NCBI GenBank assembly: GCA_039090855.1
Contig: CM077012.1
Location: forward strand, 142,138,541 to 142,202,540
From: Macrothele yani
Taxonomy: Eukaryota > Arthropoda > Arachnida > Araneae > Macrothelidae
Length of the DNA: 64,000 nucleotides
Direction: 5' to 3'
Made by a program: the position numbers and the translations under genes. The notes beneath the pieces were generated by a model. That model had not been told where the DNA came from and did not search any database. It saw only the letters and a list, made by a program, of their open reading frames with translations. This document shows positions 35,087 through 45,207 of this stretch, piece after piece (the first letter of the stretch is position 1; each line of letters starts with the position of its first letter).

Positions 35087-35166
35087 TGGTCAGTAAAATT
35101 GCTATTCTGCTCTGGATCTAAAACCTCTAGCAATGCTGCAGCAGGATCACCATGAATTCCGGTGCT
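35087..35166 (-). CDS. LONP2: LONP2 exon, AAA+ core after Walker B
   Basis: 80 bp encoding [20 protein letters not shown] and then NSNFTD, ending phase 2 (CA). [16 protein letters not shown] is one of the most conserved Lon stretches, forming part of the ATPase core downstream of the Walker B exon ([15 protein letters not shown]). The acceptor is a clean pyrimidine tract plus CAG (35167-35169 region). The donor is the U12-type site described in the intron entry. A different exon of this size is not possible on either side without breaking the family match. Confidence 0.95.
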
Positions 35167-36009
35167 CTGAAAGAAGAAATTACTTTCACACAATGGTCAG
35201 TCAAAAATTCTGCACTTTACAGAAAATCAGTGAATCAAATGGTTTTATCAAATATACATGGACTGATTATAGTTAAGGTAATCTGCATAACAATTGCTGA
35301 ATGTATAACTTAACACATCTATCATTGCAAAATCAAAAGTTAAAGCAAAAAAATTCTACACAAAATAATTTGCCTTCATTAGAAAATCAGAATTTGACCT
35401 GGAACTATTGTTTGTATGACAAACACTGTCTCCAAAACTGTAGTTAAGTTCACAATGCAGTACAGAAAAACAACATTTCAAATCTTTTTGCATTGATTAA
35501 AACCTAGCTGAATTTTGTATCTGCAGTCAATATTATTCTCCTAAAAATGAGATGCCCCTAAGCAAAATCAGCCAACAGTGTTAATTGTGCAGAGTACGTC
35601 CACATAACTGCACGCTATATATATGAAGCTCTGCAACCACTGTCTAAGCAGTAGTTATAATTTGAAGTTCCTGTTGATTGCCAAGTGAGAAAGGTGTGCG
35701 GCTAGAAGTCTTCCTTATACCATGAAACAGTTCACTGCAAGAAACTGATGGCAGTACACTATGAGTGATTTAGCAGTTGGTGGTTTTATTCATGTGTATG
35801 ACAATCATTAGAGTAGTGGGCAAATAACAGCAGTTTTACACAAACCCTGCAGATGTTAAATTTTTTTATAACCCTCTTAGTTCTACTGGTGGAATTAAAA
35901 GGTTAATTGATAAACACTAATCTGCTCAATACCTTTGAAAAGTATTCTTGAAGATGAAGGCCCCACACCCAGTCACATGTGGACATTCAAAATGCCTTTA
36001 TATGTAGGG
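35167..36009. other. LONP2 intron sequence, nothing recognised
   Basis: Start of the 22.1-kb intron between the exons at 57238 and 35166. No element recognised in this part. Confidence 0.5.
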
Positions 36010-37050
36010 CAGTTAGAAAGTTAGTTGCACTCTAATGCAATTTTTTTCTTTTTTTAAGTGAACATTTTTGGAAAGGTTTATACTTATACAGAAGAGCTAT
36101 TTTTTTATTAATTGCCTAGTTTATTTAAACATTTATCATAGTGTGGCGTGAGTATGTCTATCCCTTCTAGAAAAAATTATCATTCAACTTGTGATAACCA
36201 TTCAGGTGTCACATTTGACATCCGAATGATATCGCGGCTTCGCAAGGTCATTTTTCCTGGGGTTGAACACAGAAATCACAATGCAAAAGGTCTGGACTGT
36301 AGGGAGGGTGTTCCCACACCTATTTGAATTTAATAAGGAGGGCCTTTGTGACACATGCCAAAGTGGTGTGTGTTGTCATGCAAAAGGACAATGCCTCTTG
36401 ACAGTTTTCCTGGCTGTTGATCTTATCGCCTTTCGCGGCCTCTTAATGCTTTCACAATATGATGCTGCATTAATCTTGATGCCTTTCAGCATGAATTCAT
36501 AATGCACAACACCTTGATTGTCTAACAAAAGGGTGAGCATTAGCTTTTAGGCAGAAGAAACAATTAGACACTTTTTCTTGAGGCAGAGAATGTAAATGTT
36601 TCCACTCATTAAGTCTGCTTCGTTTCTGGTGAGAAGTGATGGACCCAAGTCTCTTCTCCGGTCACGATATGGTCCAAAAATTCATTTCCTTTTCTACGAT
36701 AATGATCCCCAAAAGTGAGAGCTGCTTGAAAACAATGTGCCTTGTGTTCTGTAAGTAAGCGAGAGCCCCCATTGAGCACAAACTTTTTGAAACTCAATAT
36801 GTTTTTGGTGTTGATGTGGTGCAAACTTCCATTCGAAATATTAAATTCATCTGGAATCTTGTCCACTGTGATTCGCCTGTTTGCACAAATCAATTAGTTA
36901 ATGAGGTCCACATTTTCATTCGTCGTCAAAGTTGGCCTTTCTTCCTGGTAATAGTCTTCAATATCTATGTCCTCTCTCGAACAACAAGCACCATTTTGCG
37001 ATTTCCTGCTGCAAAAGTGATTTGTCACCGTACACTGGGTCATTCCACAT
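36010..37050 (-). pseudogene. mariner transposase remnant
   Basis: The minus-strand frame 36893-36609 keeps the second DNA-binding segment (RRITVDKIPDEFNISNGSLH) and the first catalytic block (LDHIVTGEETWVHHFSPETK, Asp replaced by or read as the Glu-Glu form GEE). Further on, 36530-36240 reads LMLTLLLDNQGVVHYEFMLK and SYCESIKRPRKAIR, the following mariner segment. The HDNARPH block is scrambled. Multiple stops are present. The ends are not identified with certainty. Confidence 0.8.
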
Positions 37051-37322
37051 GAAAACACCCATTATAAGAAAAACTTTTGTTGCACCATAGTATCAGATTT
37101 TTTTTTTTTTAATTTTTACCATAGATGCATGTGGTGGTGAAACCCCCAAATCTGAATTTGTAAAATATTTTGCTCAATAATGGCACAGATACAGGCGTTT
37201 GAAAAATGGTCATTTTGACCAAATGGCAGAAATCTTGGATTCTGAACCAATGTGAATAAATGTAGTAACTCTACAACTAATGGTTCAAATTCAATAATTC
37301 TGGTACCAATTTGAAGCTATTT
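37051..37322. repeat. repeat R, left part
   Basis: Together with 40373-41190 this forms a dispersed repeat whose inverted, uninterrupted copy lies at 54622-55110. Here it is split by LINE-beta copy A. Shared text includes aaatggtcattttgaccaaa and tggtaccaatttgaagcta. No coding sequence. Confidence 0.75.
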
Positions 37323-40300
37323 ATATTGGGAGTGTCACTCACCAACCCGCTTGGCCAGCGTGGTGAGTTATGGCCAAACCCCTCCAAAATGATTCCACAA
37401 CTTAAATCTTGGCCCTCCAGTCTCCGGCAGCTGGAATGTACCTGGCCAAGGCAGCGGCCAGTGCGACATGAAGGCAGAGGGTGCTAAGAATCCCCGGAGG
37501 ACCGGACTAGGCTGCCATCTGATGCTGACCTTGGCTACGTACAACGGACGCTCCCTTTCTTCTGATTCAAGGCTTCTTGAATTGGAAGAGGAACTGCAAA
37601 GGATCAAGTGGGACATCGTGGGGCTAAGTGAGGTAAGGAGAAAAGGAGAAGATCTCATCGAACTGAAAAGTGGACATCTCTTCTACTATCGTGGGACAGA
37701 TACTGGCAGAACTAGTGGTGTTGGATTTATAATAAACAAGAAACTGAAGGATAAAGTTGTAGAAGTTGAAAGTTCCTCTGACAGAGCTGCACGACTTGTT
37801 ATCCAACTCTCGAAAAGATACCAGGCTCAGATTATTCAAACTTATGCACCCACCACAAGTCATCCTGAAGAAGAAATTGAAGAATTTTATGAGGAAATTT
37901 GTCATCTAAATAATAAAGGTAAGCAGCACTTGAAAATAATTATGGGAGATTTCAATGCAAAAAAATAGGGCAACGGCAACAGAATGAAACTTCAGTAGGT
38001 AAATTCGGTCACGGCAACAGAAACCAGCGTGGAAATACTCTCGTTGAGTTTGCAGAGGCAGAAGGGTTTTTCATCTTGAACTCCTTCTTCAAGAAAAAGC
38101 CACACAGGAAATGGACATGGAGACATCCAAATGGGACAACAAGTGAAATTGATTTTATTATGTGTAACAAAAAATTTGTCATAGAAGACTGCAGTGTGCT
38201 AAACAAGTTCAACACAGGTAGTGACCATAGATTGGTAAGATGTAAGATGCACCTCAACACCAAACTTGAACGTGGCAAGCTCATAAGACAAACAAAATCT
38301 ATTGACATAACCAACTTTAAAAAACACCATAATGCCTTCAAGTTGGAACTGAAGAACAGGTTCTCTGCTTTAGAAGGCCTAACATCGGAAGAAGTGGACA
38401 TCTCTGAAGTTAACAGAAAAGTAACCAAAGCTCTTATGGAAACAGCAACAAAATTAGCTGGGTCTAAGAACAAGTTGCATGTAAACAAATTATCAGGAAA
38501 AACGAAAATGTTGATGCAAAAAGAAGAGAGATGAGGACAACTAAAGAAGATGTGACTTCCAAAGTGGAATATATAGAGCTATGCAAGACAGTAAGAAAAA
38601 GTATCACTGAAGACGTAAGAAAATTCAATTGTGAACTAGTGAGGAAAGCAATTGAAAACAACCAAAGCCTAAAGATAGCAAAGGGACATCTCAGTAAGGA
38701 AGAAAACAGATTATGGCACTGAGAAAAGAAGATGGTTCTGTAACAAGAAATAGAGGCGAAATTTTGACAAGAGTGAAAGATTTCTACTCCAAATTATATG
38801 AAAGGGATGATACATGCACTCCAGACATCATGAAAGATACCAGTACCAGAGTTCCTCCAGTCCTTCCAGCAGAAGTTGCACATGCAATCAAGAACATGAA
38901 GCGGGGAAAAGCTCCAGGAGAAGATGGAATTACTGTAGACATCATACAAGAAGCAAGTGGAGAAATTGAAACAGTACTCGCCCAAATTTTCACTCGATGC
39001 CTTAATGAAGGAAAGATTCCTGAGGATTGGAACACCGCTACAATGATCCTGCTACATAAGAAAGGTGACATTGAGGATCTCGGAAACTACAGACCTATCA
39101 GCCTCCTATCAGTAGTTTATAAAATCTTCACTAAAGTTCTTTCACACCGCTTGAAGGTAACACTGGACATGGCTCAACCGAGAGAACAAGCTGGATTCAG
39201 GAGTGGCTACAGCACAATAGATCATATCCACGTACTGAGAGAACTAATTGAAAGAGCGAGGGAATATGAACTTCCATTGTGCATGGCTTTTATCGATTAT
39301 GAAAAAGCCTTTGATTCGGTGAAACCATCAGCAGTTACAATGGCTCTGAAAACCTGCGGTATTGAAGATGCATACATTAATATTATTAATAACATCTATG
39401 AAAATGCAAGTGCAAAGATTCGGCTGTTTGAAAATACAACACACATAAAAATTGGAAAGGGAGTGAGACAAGGTGACACCATATCTCCGAAGCTCTTTAA
39501 TGCCACATTGGAGGGTGTTTTTCAGTCGCTGAGCTGGGAAAACAAAGGGATAAAGATTAATGGAGATTATCTAACCCACCTTCGTTTTGCTGATGACGTA
39601 GTCATTTTTGCAACTACCCCATCAGAGCTGCAGAGTATGATCCAGGAACTTGCTGACAAGAGTAAGAAGTGGGATTAAAAATGAACTTTCAGAAGACAAA
39701 AGTGATGTTCAATGCTTTTACAAGAAATGAAGATTTATCGATTGATGGAGAAAAGCTGGAGATAACAGACACGTACGTTTATCTTGGACAGCAGATATCA
39801 AGTGAGGGTCACATTGATGAAGAAATTAATCGGCGTACAAAACTTGCCTGGAGAGCTTTTGGAAGAAACAGCATAATTTTCAAGAGCAATATGCCATTAT
39901 GTCTTAAAAGAAAAGTGTTTGATCAATGCATCCTTCCAGTGCTTACGTATGGTGCAGAAACGTGGACCTTAACTAAAAGAGATATACAAAGACTGCAGAC
40001 AACTCAAAGCCGCATGGAGAGGTGCATGCTTGGTGTAACCAGGAGAGATAAGAAGAGGAACTCGTGGATCCGAAAAATGACAAGAGTGGAAGACATCATG
40101 ATCAGAGTTAATCCCTGAAATGGCAATGGGCTGGACATACTGCCAGAAGGACAGATCATCGATGGACAGCCGAAATTTTAGATTGGATTCCAAGGGACAG
40201 GAAAAGACCCAGAAGAAGACCACATGGGAGATGGGTGGATGAAATTCGAAAGTATGCAGGGGTGACATGGATGAGACTGGCACAAGACAGACCGTTGTGG

Positions 40301-40372
40301 AGGAAACTTGGGGAGACCTTCGTCCAGCAGTGGATTGATAATGGTTGACAATGATGATGATATTGGGAGTGT
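37323..40372 (+). mobile_element. LINE-beta copy A with 13-bp target duplication
   Basis: RTE-like non-LTR retrotransposon of about 3.0 kb. The 13-mer atattgggagtgt at 37323-37335 is repeated at 40360-40372, directly after a short (ATG)n 3' tail. The uninterrupted repeat-R copy at 54.85 kb has this 13-mer once, confirming the insertion. It begins 128 bp or more inside copy B's 5' end, so it is 5'-truncated outside the coding region. It is very similar to copy B. Confidence 0.93.
37468..40348 (+). pseudogene. LINE-beta endonuclease/reverse transcriptase (copy A, several frameshifts)
   Basis: Same protein as copy B but broken into frames 37468-37968, 38076-38534, 38531-38722, 38713-39678 and 39669-40118. 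APE-type endonuclease: LATYNGRSLSS, IVGLSEVRRKGED, IIMGDFNAK. RT: NYRPISLLSVVYKIFTKVLS, FIDYEKAFDSV (catalytic Asp), GVRQGDTISPKLFNATLEG, HLRFADDVVIFA (catalytic ADD). C-terminal part: LPVLTYGAETWTLTKRDI and the arginine-rich RKRPRRRPHGRW end. Five of the breaks are one- or two-base length changes in A or G runs relative to copy B (near 37965, 38520, 38698, 39664 and 40108), a pattern also produced by sequencing error. Confidence 0.93.
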
Positions 40373-40462
40373 GTCATGCCAAAACAATAGCAAATTTACA
40401 TTTTAATATGTTTATTACATGAAAAGTACAAAAATCACCTTCAGATTATTAGTTAACTGTAA

Positions 40463-41072
40463 TGGGCCGTCCATATAGTACATCCGCGATTCTTTACTAT
40501 TTTCAGACCCCCCCCGTCACATTTTGTCCGATTGCAGACACCCCCTAAAAGTAAGTCCTAATCCCCCCTAAAAGTAAGTCCTAATCCCCCCTAAAAGTAA
40601 GTCCTAATCCCCCCCTTATTTTTGAAGACTGTTTTTAGAAGTCTATTAAGAAACAGAATGGAAACAATTATTTATAGAAATCTTCCATACATTTACACTT
40701 TTTCTTCAGAAAATATTTATTTAGACATTTATTTATTCCCAAATGCTACCCAAACTTGATCATTCTGAAATAAAGATCTACAAATGAACGCATGCATTCA
40801 AGGTTGCAACACTCTCCTGATCATTCCATCTACAAAACACGATAGATTTGGTAGTACAAATACGAGAACTTAATATTAATATTCTGATTTAGCAAAATAT
40901 CAGAAATATTTTGTACTTTTTTTAACTATTGAAAGAAAAAAAGGAAAAACAAAACGAGAAAATACCATCCACTATATTTTTGTCACTGGACATTCGAATT
41001 ACTAACCCCGACCCCCCATGTCACATTTGGTTCCTCCCCCTGTAATCTTGGACGTACTTTATGGGTGGCCCC
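40463..41072. mobile_element. MITE with gggccgtcca-type termini
   Basis: A 610-bp insert, absent from the paralogous repeat-R copy, which reads ctgtaatgagttataaac across the site. Ends are imperfect inverted repeats: gggccgtccatatagtacat on the left and the complement of ggacgtactttatgggtggc on the right. No coding potential. It contains three 23-bp tandem units (cctaaaagtaagtcctaatc) from 40541. Similar gggccgtccat ends are common on insect MITEs, but I could not define its target duplication. Confidence 0.75.
40541..40611. repeat. tandem repeat, 23 bp, three units
   Basis: cctaaaagtaagtcctaatc followed by C runs, three times, inside the MITE. Confidence 0.9.
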
Positions 41073-41190
41073 TAAACAAAATGGCACATTTTTTTCTGAA
41101 ATTTGGTAGAAACACTAATATGTGTGCTTGAAGTAGAAATAAATGAGGATGGTAATATTTTGTAATAATTGGAAAAATAGCTGTTATAAA

Positions 41191-41546
41191 CATAGGATTC
41201 AAGGTATAAAAATCCCTGGTACTGGAATATGTTAATTAAGCTTCCTCAAAACCACACAGTTAACATTCTTATACTTTATCTTAATTAGAAATATAAAAGA
41301 AGGTATTTACTATGCACAGACAATTCTGTTAAATACAAGTAATAGCAATTATCATGCAAATCCTGAAATGATTGCTTGTGTTGCATCATCTGTTTTCTAA
41401 TTTGTTGAAGTTAAAGTATGATACAATATTACATCATTCACTATCTGAAGGACTTGGCTATCCCTTTCAAAACTCATTCATGCTCAAGTGTTCAGAGAAG
41501 TAAGTTCAGTCAACAGTGTTGTGTTGTATAATTATTTCAGTACATC
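41191..41546. other. intronic sequence, nothing recognised
   Basis: Between repeat R and the Tc1 element. No gene signature. Confidence 0.5.
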
Positions 41547-42765
41547 TTAATGTTGAATGCAATGTTGAATGCAAGCACGCAAACGTTCATGCATTGTGTC
41601 ATACAGGTGCTGGATGTCAGTTTGTGGGATGGAGTTCCATGCCTGTTGCACTTGGTCGGTCAATACAGGGACGGTTAATGCTGGTTGGGGGGTAACACTG
41701 GAGTTGTTGTCCAATGATGTCCCATACATGCTCGATTGGAGAAAGATCTGGTGATCTAGCAGGCCACGGCAACATGTCGACACTCTGTAGAGCATGTTGG
41801 GTTACAACAGCGGTATGCGTGCGAGCGTTATCCTGTTGGAAAACACCCCCTGGAATGCTGTTCATGAATGGCAGCACAACAGGTTGAATCACCAGACCGA
41901 CGTACAACTGTGCCGTCAGGGTGCGTGGGATAACCATGAGAGTGCTCCTGCTGTCATAGGAAATTGCTCCTCAGATCATAACTCCAGGTGTAGGTCCAGT
42001 GTGTCTCGGCCGCAGACAGGTTGGTTGCAGGTGCTCACCTGGCCTCCTTCTAACCAACACACGGCCATCACTGGCACCCAGGCAGAACCGGCTTTCATCA
42101 GAAAACACAACAGATCTCCACTCCATCCTCCAATGAGTTCTAGCTTGACACCACTGTCGCAAACGGCAGTGGTTTGGAGTAAGTGGAATGCACGCTACAG
42201 GGAGTCTGGCTCGGAGCTGTCCTTTAAGTAACCGATTTGTAACAGTTCGTTGTGTCACTGTGGTGGCAACTGCAGCTCGAATTGCTGCCGCAGATGCGGT
42301 ACGATGCACCACGGCCATACACCGTACACGGCGGTCTTCCCGTCTTCTTGAGGCAGTACCTTCCCTTGACCACCGCTGCCAACAATCTTGCACAGTGGCT
42401 ACATTCCTGCCAAGTCGTTCTACAATATTGCGGAAAGAAAATCCACCTTCTCGTAGCCCTATTACACAACCTCGTTCAAACTCCGTGAGCTGTTGATAAT
42501 GGCTTCTTCGTCTTCTTAAAGGCATTCTTGACTAATATCAATACACTACGTCGAATCTCAATGATAACTAACGCTCACGAACGTTACAGCGCATATTTAC
42601 AGAAAACCTGCTTTGCATGTTCCGAGGGGCGCTACTAGCACCGCACGTATGCGCCGAGCGCGAAATTTGCATAGACGTCATCTTACAGATGTACTCTCAC
42701 CGCCTACTAACCGTCGTTTATCTAACACAACCCCTTCTTGGTGTTGGGATTTTTTTCCCCGTCAG
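41547..42765 (-). mobile_element. Tc1-like element with broken transposase
   Basis: Transposase frames 42525-41971, 41937-41617 and 41795-41547. Order: LTEFERGCVIGLREGGFSFR (first helix-turn-helix), RRVRCMAVVHRTASAAAIRA (second), WRSVVFSDESRFCLG (first Asp), GVFQQDNARTHTAVV (second Asp), then ARSPDLSPIEHVWD (catalytic Glu), the DDE signature of Tc1. The C-terminus continues TDIQHLYDTMHERLRACIQ. Two frameshifts (about 41970 and 41700) inactivate it. The element end near 42765 (ccccgtcagtgta) directly abuts the uncharacterised gene-like sequence that begins at about 42775. A clear partner terminus on the left was not found. Confidence 0.88.
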
Positions 42766-43236
42766 TGTATGTTGCATTTAAAGAACATAAGGAATTAAAA
42801 ATTGGACTGTAAATTTTGCTCACTAGCTCCAAGAGAATGTGCGACTGTTGGAAGCAGAGGTATTCATTCAGTGTACGTTTGTATATACCATCAGAACATT
42901 AAACTCGTGCTTCGTGCTACCCATATCAGTGACTACATATTGTTAAAAGTGACTACATTTCATAATTAGAAAAGCTAGTTTGTTGCACTGAATCGGAAAA
43001 GTATGGTGCACAGGTGTGCTAATTGTCCATCTCCAGAAATTCTTAAAGAAGAACTAATGCTTTCCAATGAATTAGAAATGATCAATGAAATTACTTACAG
43101 TGGGTGAAAGCTGATGGTGCAGAATTGATAACAGTTATTACATCAGTTGATGAAGTTGTTGACAATTTAGTTACAAAACTATTTGCTTTATGTGCACATC
43201 ACTTTTACAAAAGCTCAAAGTCAGTATTTTAAAAAT

Positions 43237-44436
43237 CAGTGGTCGGAAGTAGTGCGCTACAAGTAGCGGAAACTACTGTATTCGCTACTTTTCCGCGTAG
43301 TTTGTAGTGTAACACACTACTTTAACAAAAAAGTAGTGTAGCGAGTAGCGTGATGCAAACCTCTATAGTTTGTAGCGAGTTTCAACACTACTTTTAAAGT
43401 TACTTCAGTAAACAAACAAGATGCCCTTCTACATATCACTTGATCGTCACGTGTGTTTGCGACACAGCGCTAATACTCCTCGTTTGAACTGCACAGCACC
43501 AAGCATCGCCATCTAGCGAGCATTTCTTTCATGTCGGCATGGAACGGATTAAAATGGACAGGCTATGACGAACGAGGGTCTCTGAATAAGAACGTTTGGC
43601 GTTTCAAAGCACAGAGTTTTCTAGCATAGGTTGGCAACACCAACACTTGTCTTGTTGTCGTTTTAGTCTCTTGTGAATACGAACGTGTTTGCTTTCCTTG
43701 CTTTGAAGACTTATTTAACTTATGTTTCCAGGTGATTATACATTTTTCTGTTTTCCTGAAATATGGCAGCTACTGTCCAGCTTGATGAAGAAAGAATTGA
43801 ACTGCCTTGGTCGGCCTATAACAATTATTTCACAGTGCTCGAGAAGCAAGTAAACAGGAATTTTACAGTCACGTGGAAACTTTGCCCGTTAAATAAGAAT
43901 CTGTCGGTTTCAAAGTCATCCACCTCTAATTTAAAATTGCACATAGAGGTAAGTCAAATTTTTCAGAACTAATAGCAAAGAAATAAATAATTGGTTGTGT
44001 ATTTTTCGCTGTCTTTATAACCACTCATTTAAAAATCTCAGACTTTTTTCAATCCCGGACGTCATTACAAATCCAGGACTGTCTGGCCAATCTCGGACGA
44101 CTGGTAACCCTAATTATATGTCATAAACAAGTTTTTATATGATATGCTACATTGTACAGTTTTGTGCAGTTCATTTTATATGATATGCTATACGCTACAT
44201 TGTAAAGTCTGGTGTATATGGGATATACAATATTTTGTAGTAATATAACATCCTTAACTTTGAGTGTGTATTGAATAATCTCGCAAAATTTGGGTCCTAA
44301 AAGTAGTGAAGTATTGACTACATTTTCAAAGTAGTTTGTAGTCACTACTTTGTTAAAAATGTAGTTGTAGTTAACTGCATTTACCATAAAGTAGTTGTAG
44401 TTCGCTACAAATAAAAAGTAGTTTTTCCAACCACTG
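43237..44436 (+). mobile_element. hAT element, 1200 bp, 8-bp target duplication
   Basis: Termini are cagtggtcgg and ccaaccactg with AGTAGT/CTACTT-rich subterminal repeats. Direct octamers ttaaaaat flank it at 43229-43236 and 44437-44444, the hAT signature. Removing it rejoins the gene-like sequence. One exon-like stretch is present (see the next entry); the catalytic hAT core is absent, so it is non-autonomous. Confidence 0.93.
43763..43948 (+). pseudogene. BED-type zinc finger exon of the hAT element
   Basis: The frame begins MAATVQLDEERIELPW and continues NRNFTVTWKLCPLNKNL, then SSTSNLKLHIE, followed by gaggtaagt, a plausible donor. STSNLK.H is typical of the BED fingers at the N-terminus of hAT transposases, although only one cysteine of the expected pair is preserved. 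The rest of the transposase gene is deleted. Confidence 0.6.
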
Positions 44437-44912
44437 TTAAAAATAAAGGATGAATTGAGTGAAGATGCTGCTATTATTGTGGCAGATTTTTCTGAAAACT
44501 ATACCTGTGTCATACAGGATGCCACCCAAAGTTTTCACTCTAAAAAGGAACAGGTGACAGTTCATCCCTTTCTAGCCAATGTAAATGACACTATTAGCGA
44601 TACTGTAAAATCTATTTCTATGCGTGTAATAAGTGACCATTTGATTCATGACAACATTTTGGACTTTCCAAAAGGTAATTGTTAAGCATTTAATTATGCA
44701 AGTGCCACAAATTAAATTACATTAAATATTTCAGTGATGGATTGTCAGTCCAGTATAAAAACTTTGTCAAACTGTCATTATGAAGAAGAGCCTGATGTGA
44801 TGGCTGAGTGGCATTTTTTTTGCCTCTTGCCATGGCAAAGGAGCTTGTGATGGTATAGTTGGCACCATAAAGCGCATGACACCAAAGCATGCCTTCAGCG
44901 TCCATAAAGATT

Positions 44913-45172
44913 TTTCGGGTAATTAATGAATTTAGAATGGGCCCCAAATATATTCCTTATCTCTTTAATAATAAGAATCAAATTGATATGTACATCTCAC
45001 ATCACTGTGTCTACAGGAGCAAACTTTTTTGAATAGATAACAGATTGTGTACAAACATCACAAAGTGCAAGTCTTCTCTCTGCTGAGCAGAAGAGTTTTT
45101 CACATTCAACACCTACCTTGCAGGTGACGTAGGTGAACAGATCCGAACGCCATCTACTGGCCGGCGGCCACA
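44913..45172 (-). repeat. Gypsy 3' LTR
   Basis: 260 bp. It aligns with the 5' LTR through gggtaattaatgaatttaga and cacatcactg. The 5' LTR lacks 61 bases corresponding to about 45088-45130 plus neighbours here. The inner end on the minus strand starts tgtggccgccgg and is preceded by the purine tract at 45173-45187. Confidence 0.93.
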
Positions 45173-45187
45173 GGACTCCCCCACCAG
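45173..45187 (-). promoter_or_regulatory. Gypsy polypurine tract
   Basis: On the minus strand ggtgggggagtcc lies immediately before the 3' LTR, the position where plus-strand DNA synthesis is primed. Confidence 0.75.
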
Positions 45188-45207
45188 TGACAACGATATA
45201 TATATAT

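Larger units (their letters stand above)
40373..41190. repeat. repeat R, right part, with a MITE inside
   Basis: Continues repeat R after LINE-beta copy A. It aligns in inverted orientation with 54850-54622 on both sides of the MITE at 40463-41072. Confidence 0.75.

Noticed and set aside
38009..38488. Long minus-strand open frames opposite LINE-beta (also 46033-46842)
   Set aside because: Shadows of the coding strand; no domain in the translated product.
28500..45165. Repeated gccatctnntgg motif (28525, 43507, 45149) as a shared regulatory site
   Set aside because: The occurrences lie in different mobile elements; a common short motif in invertebrate genomes is an equally good explanation.
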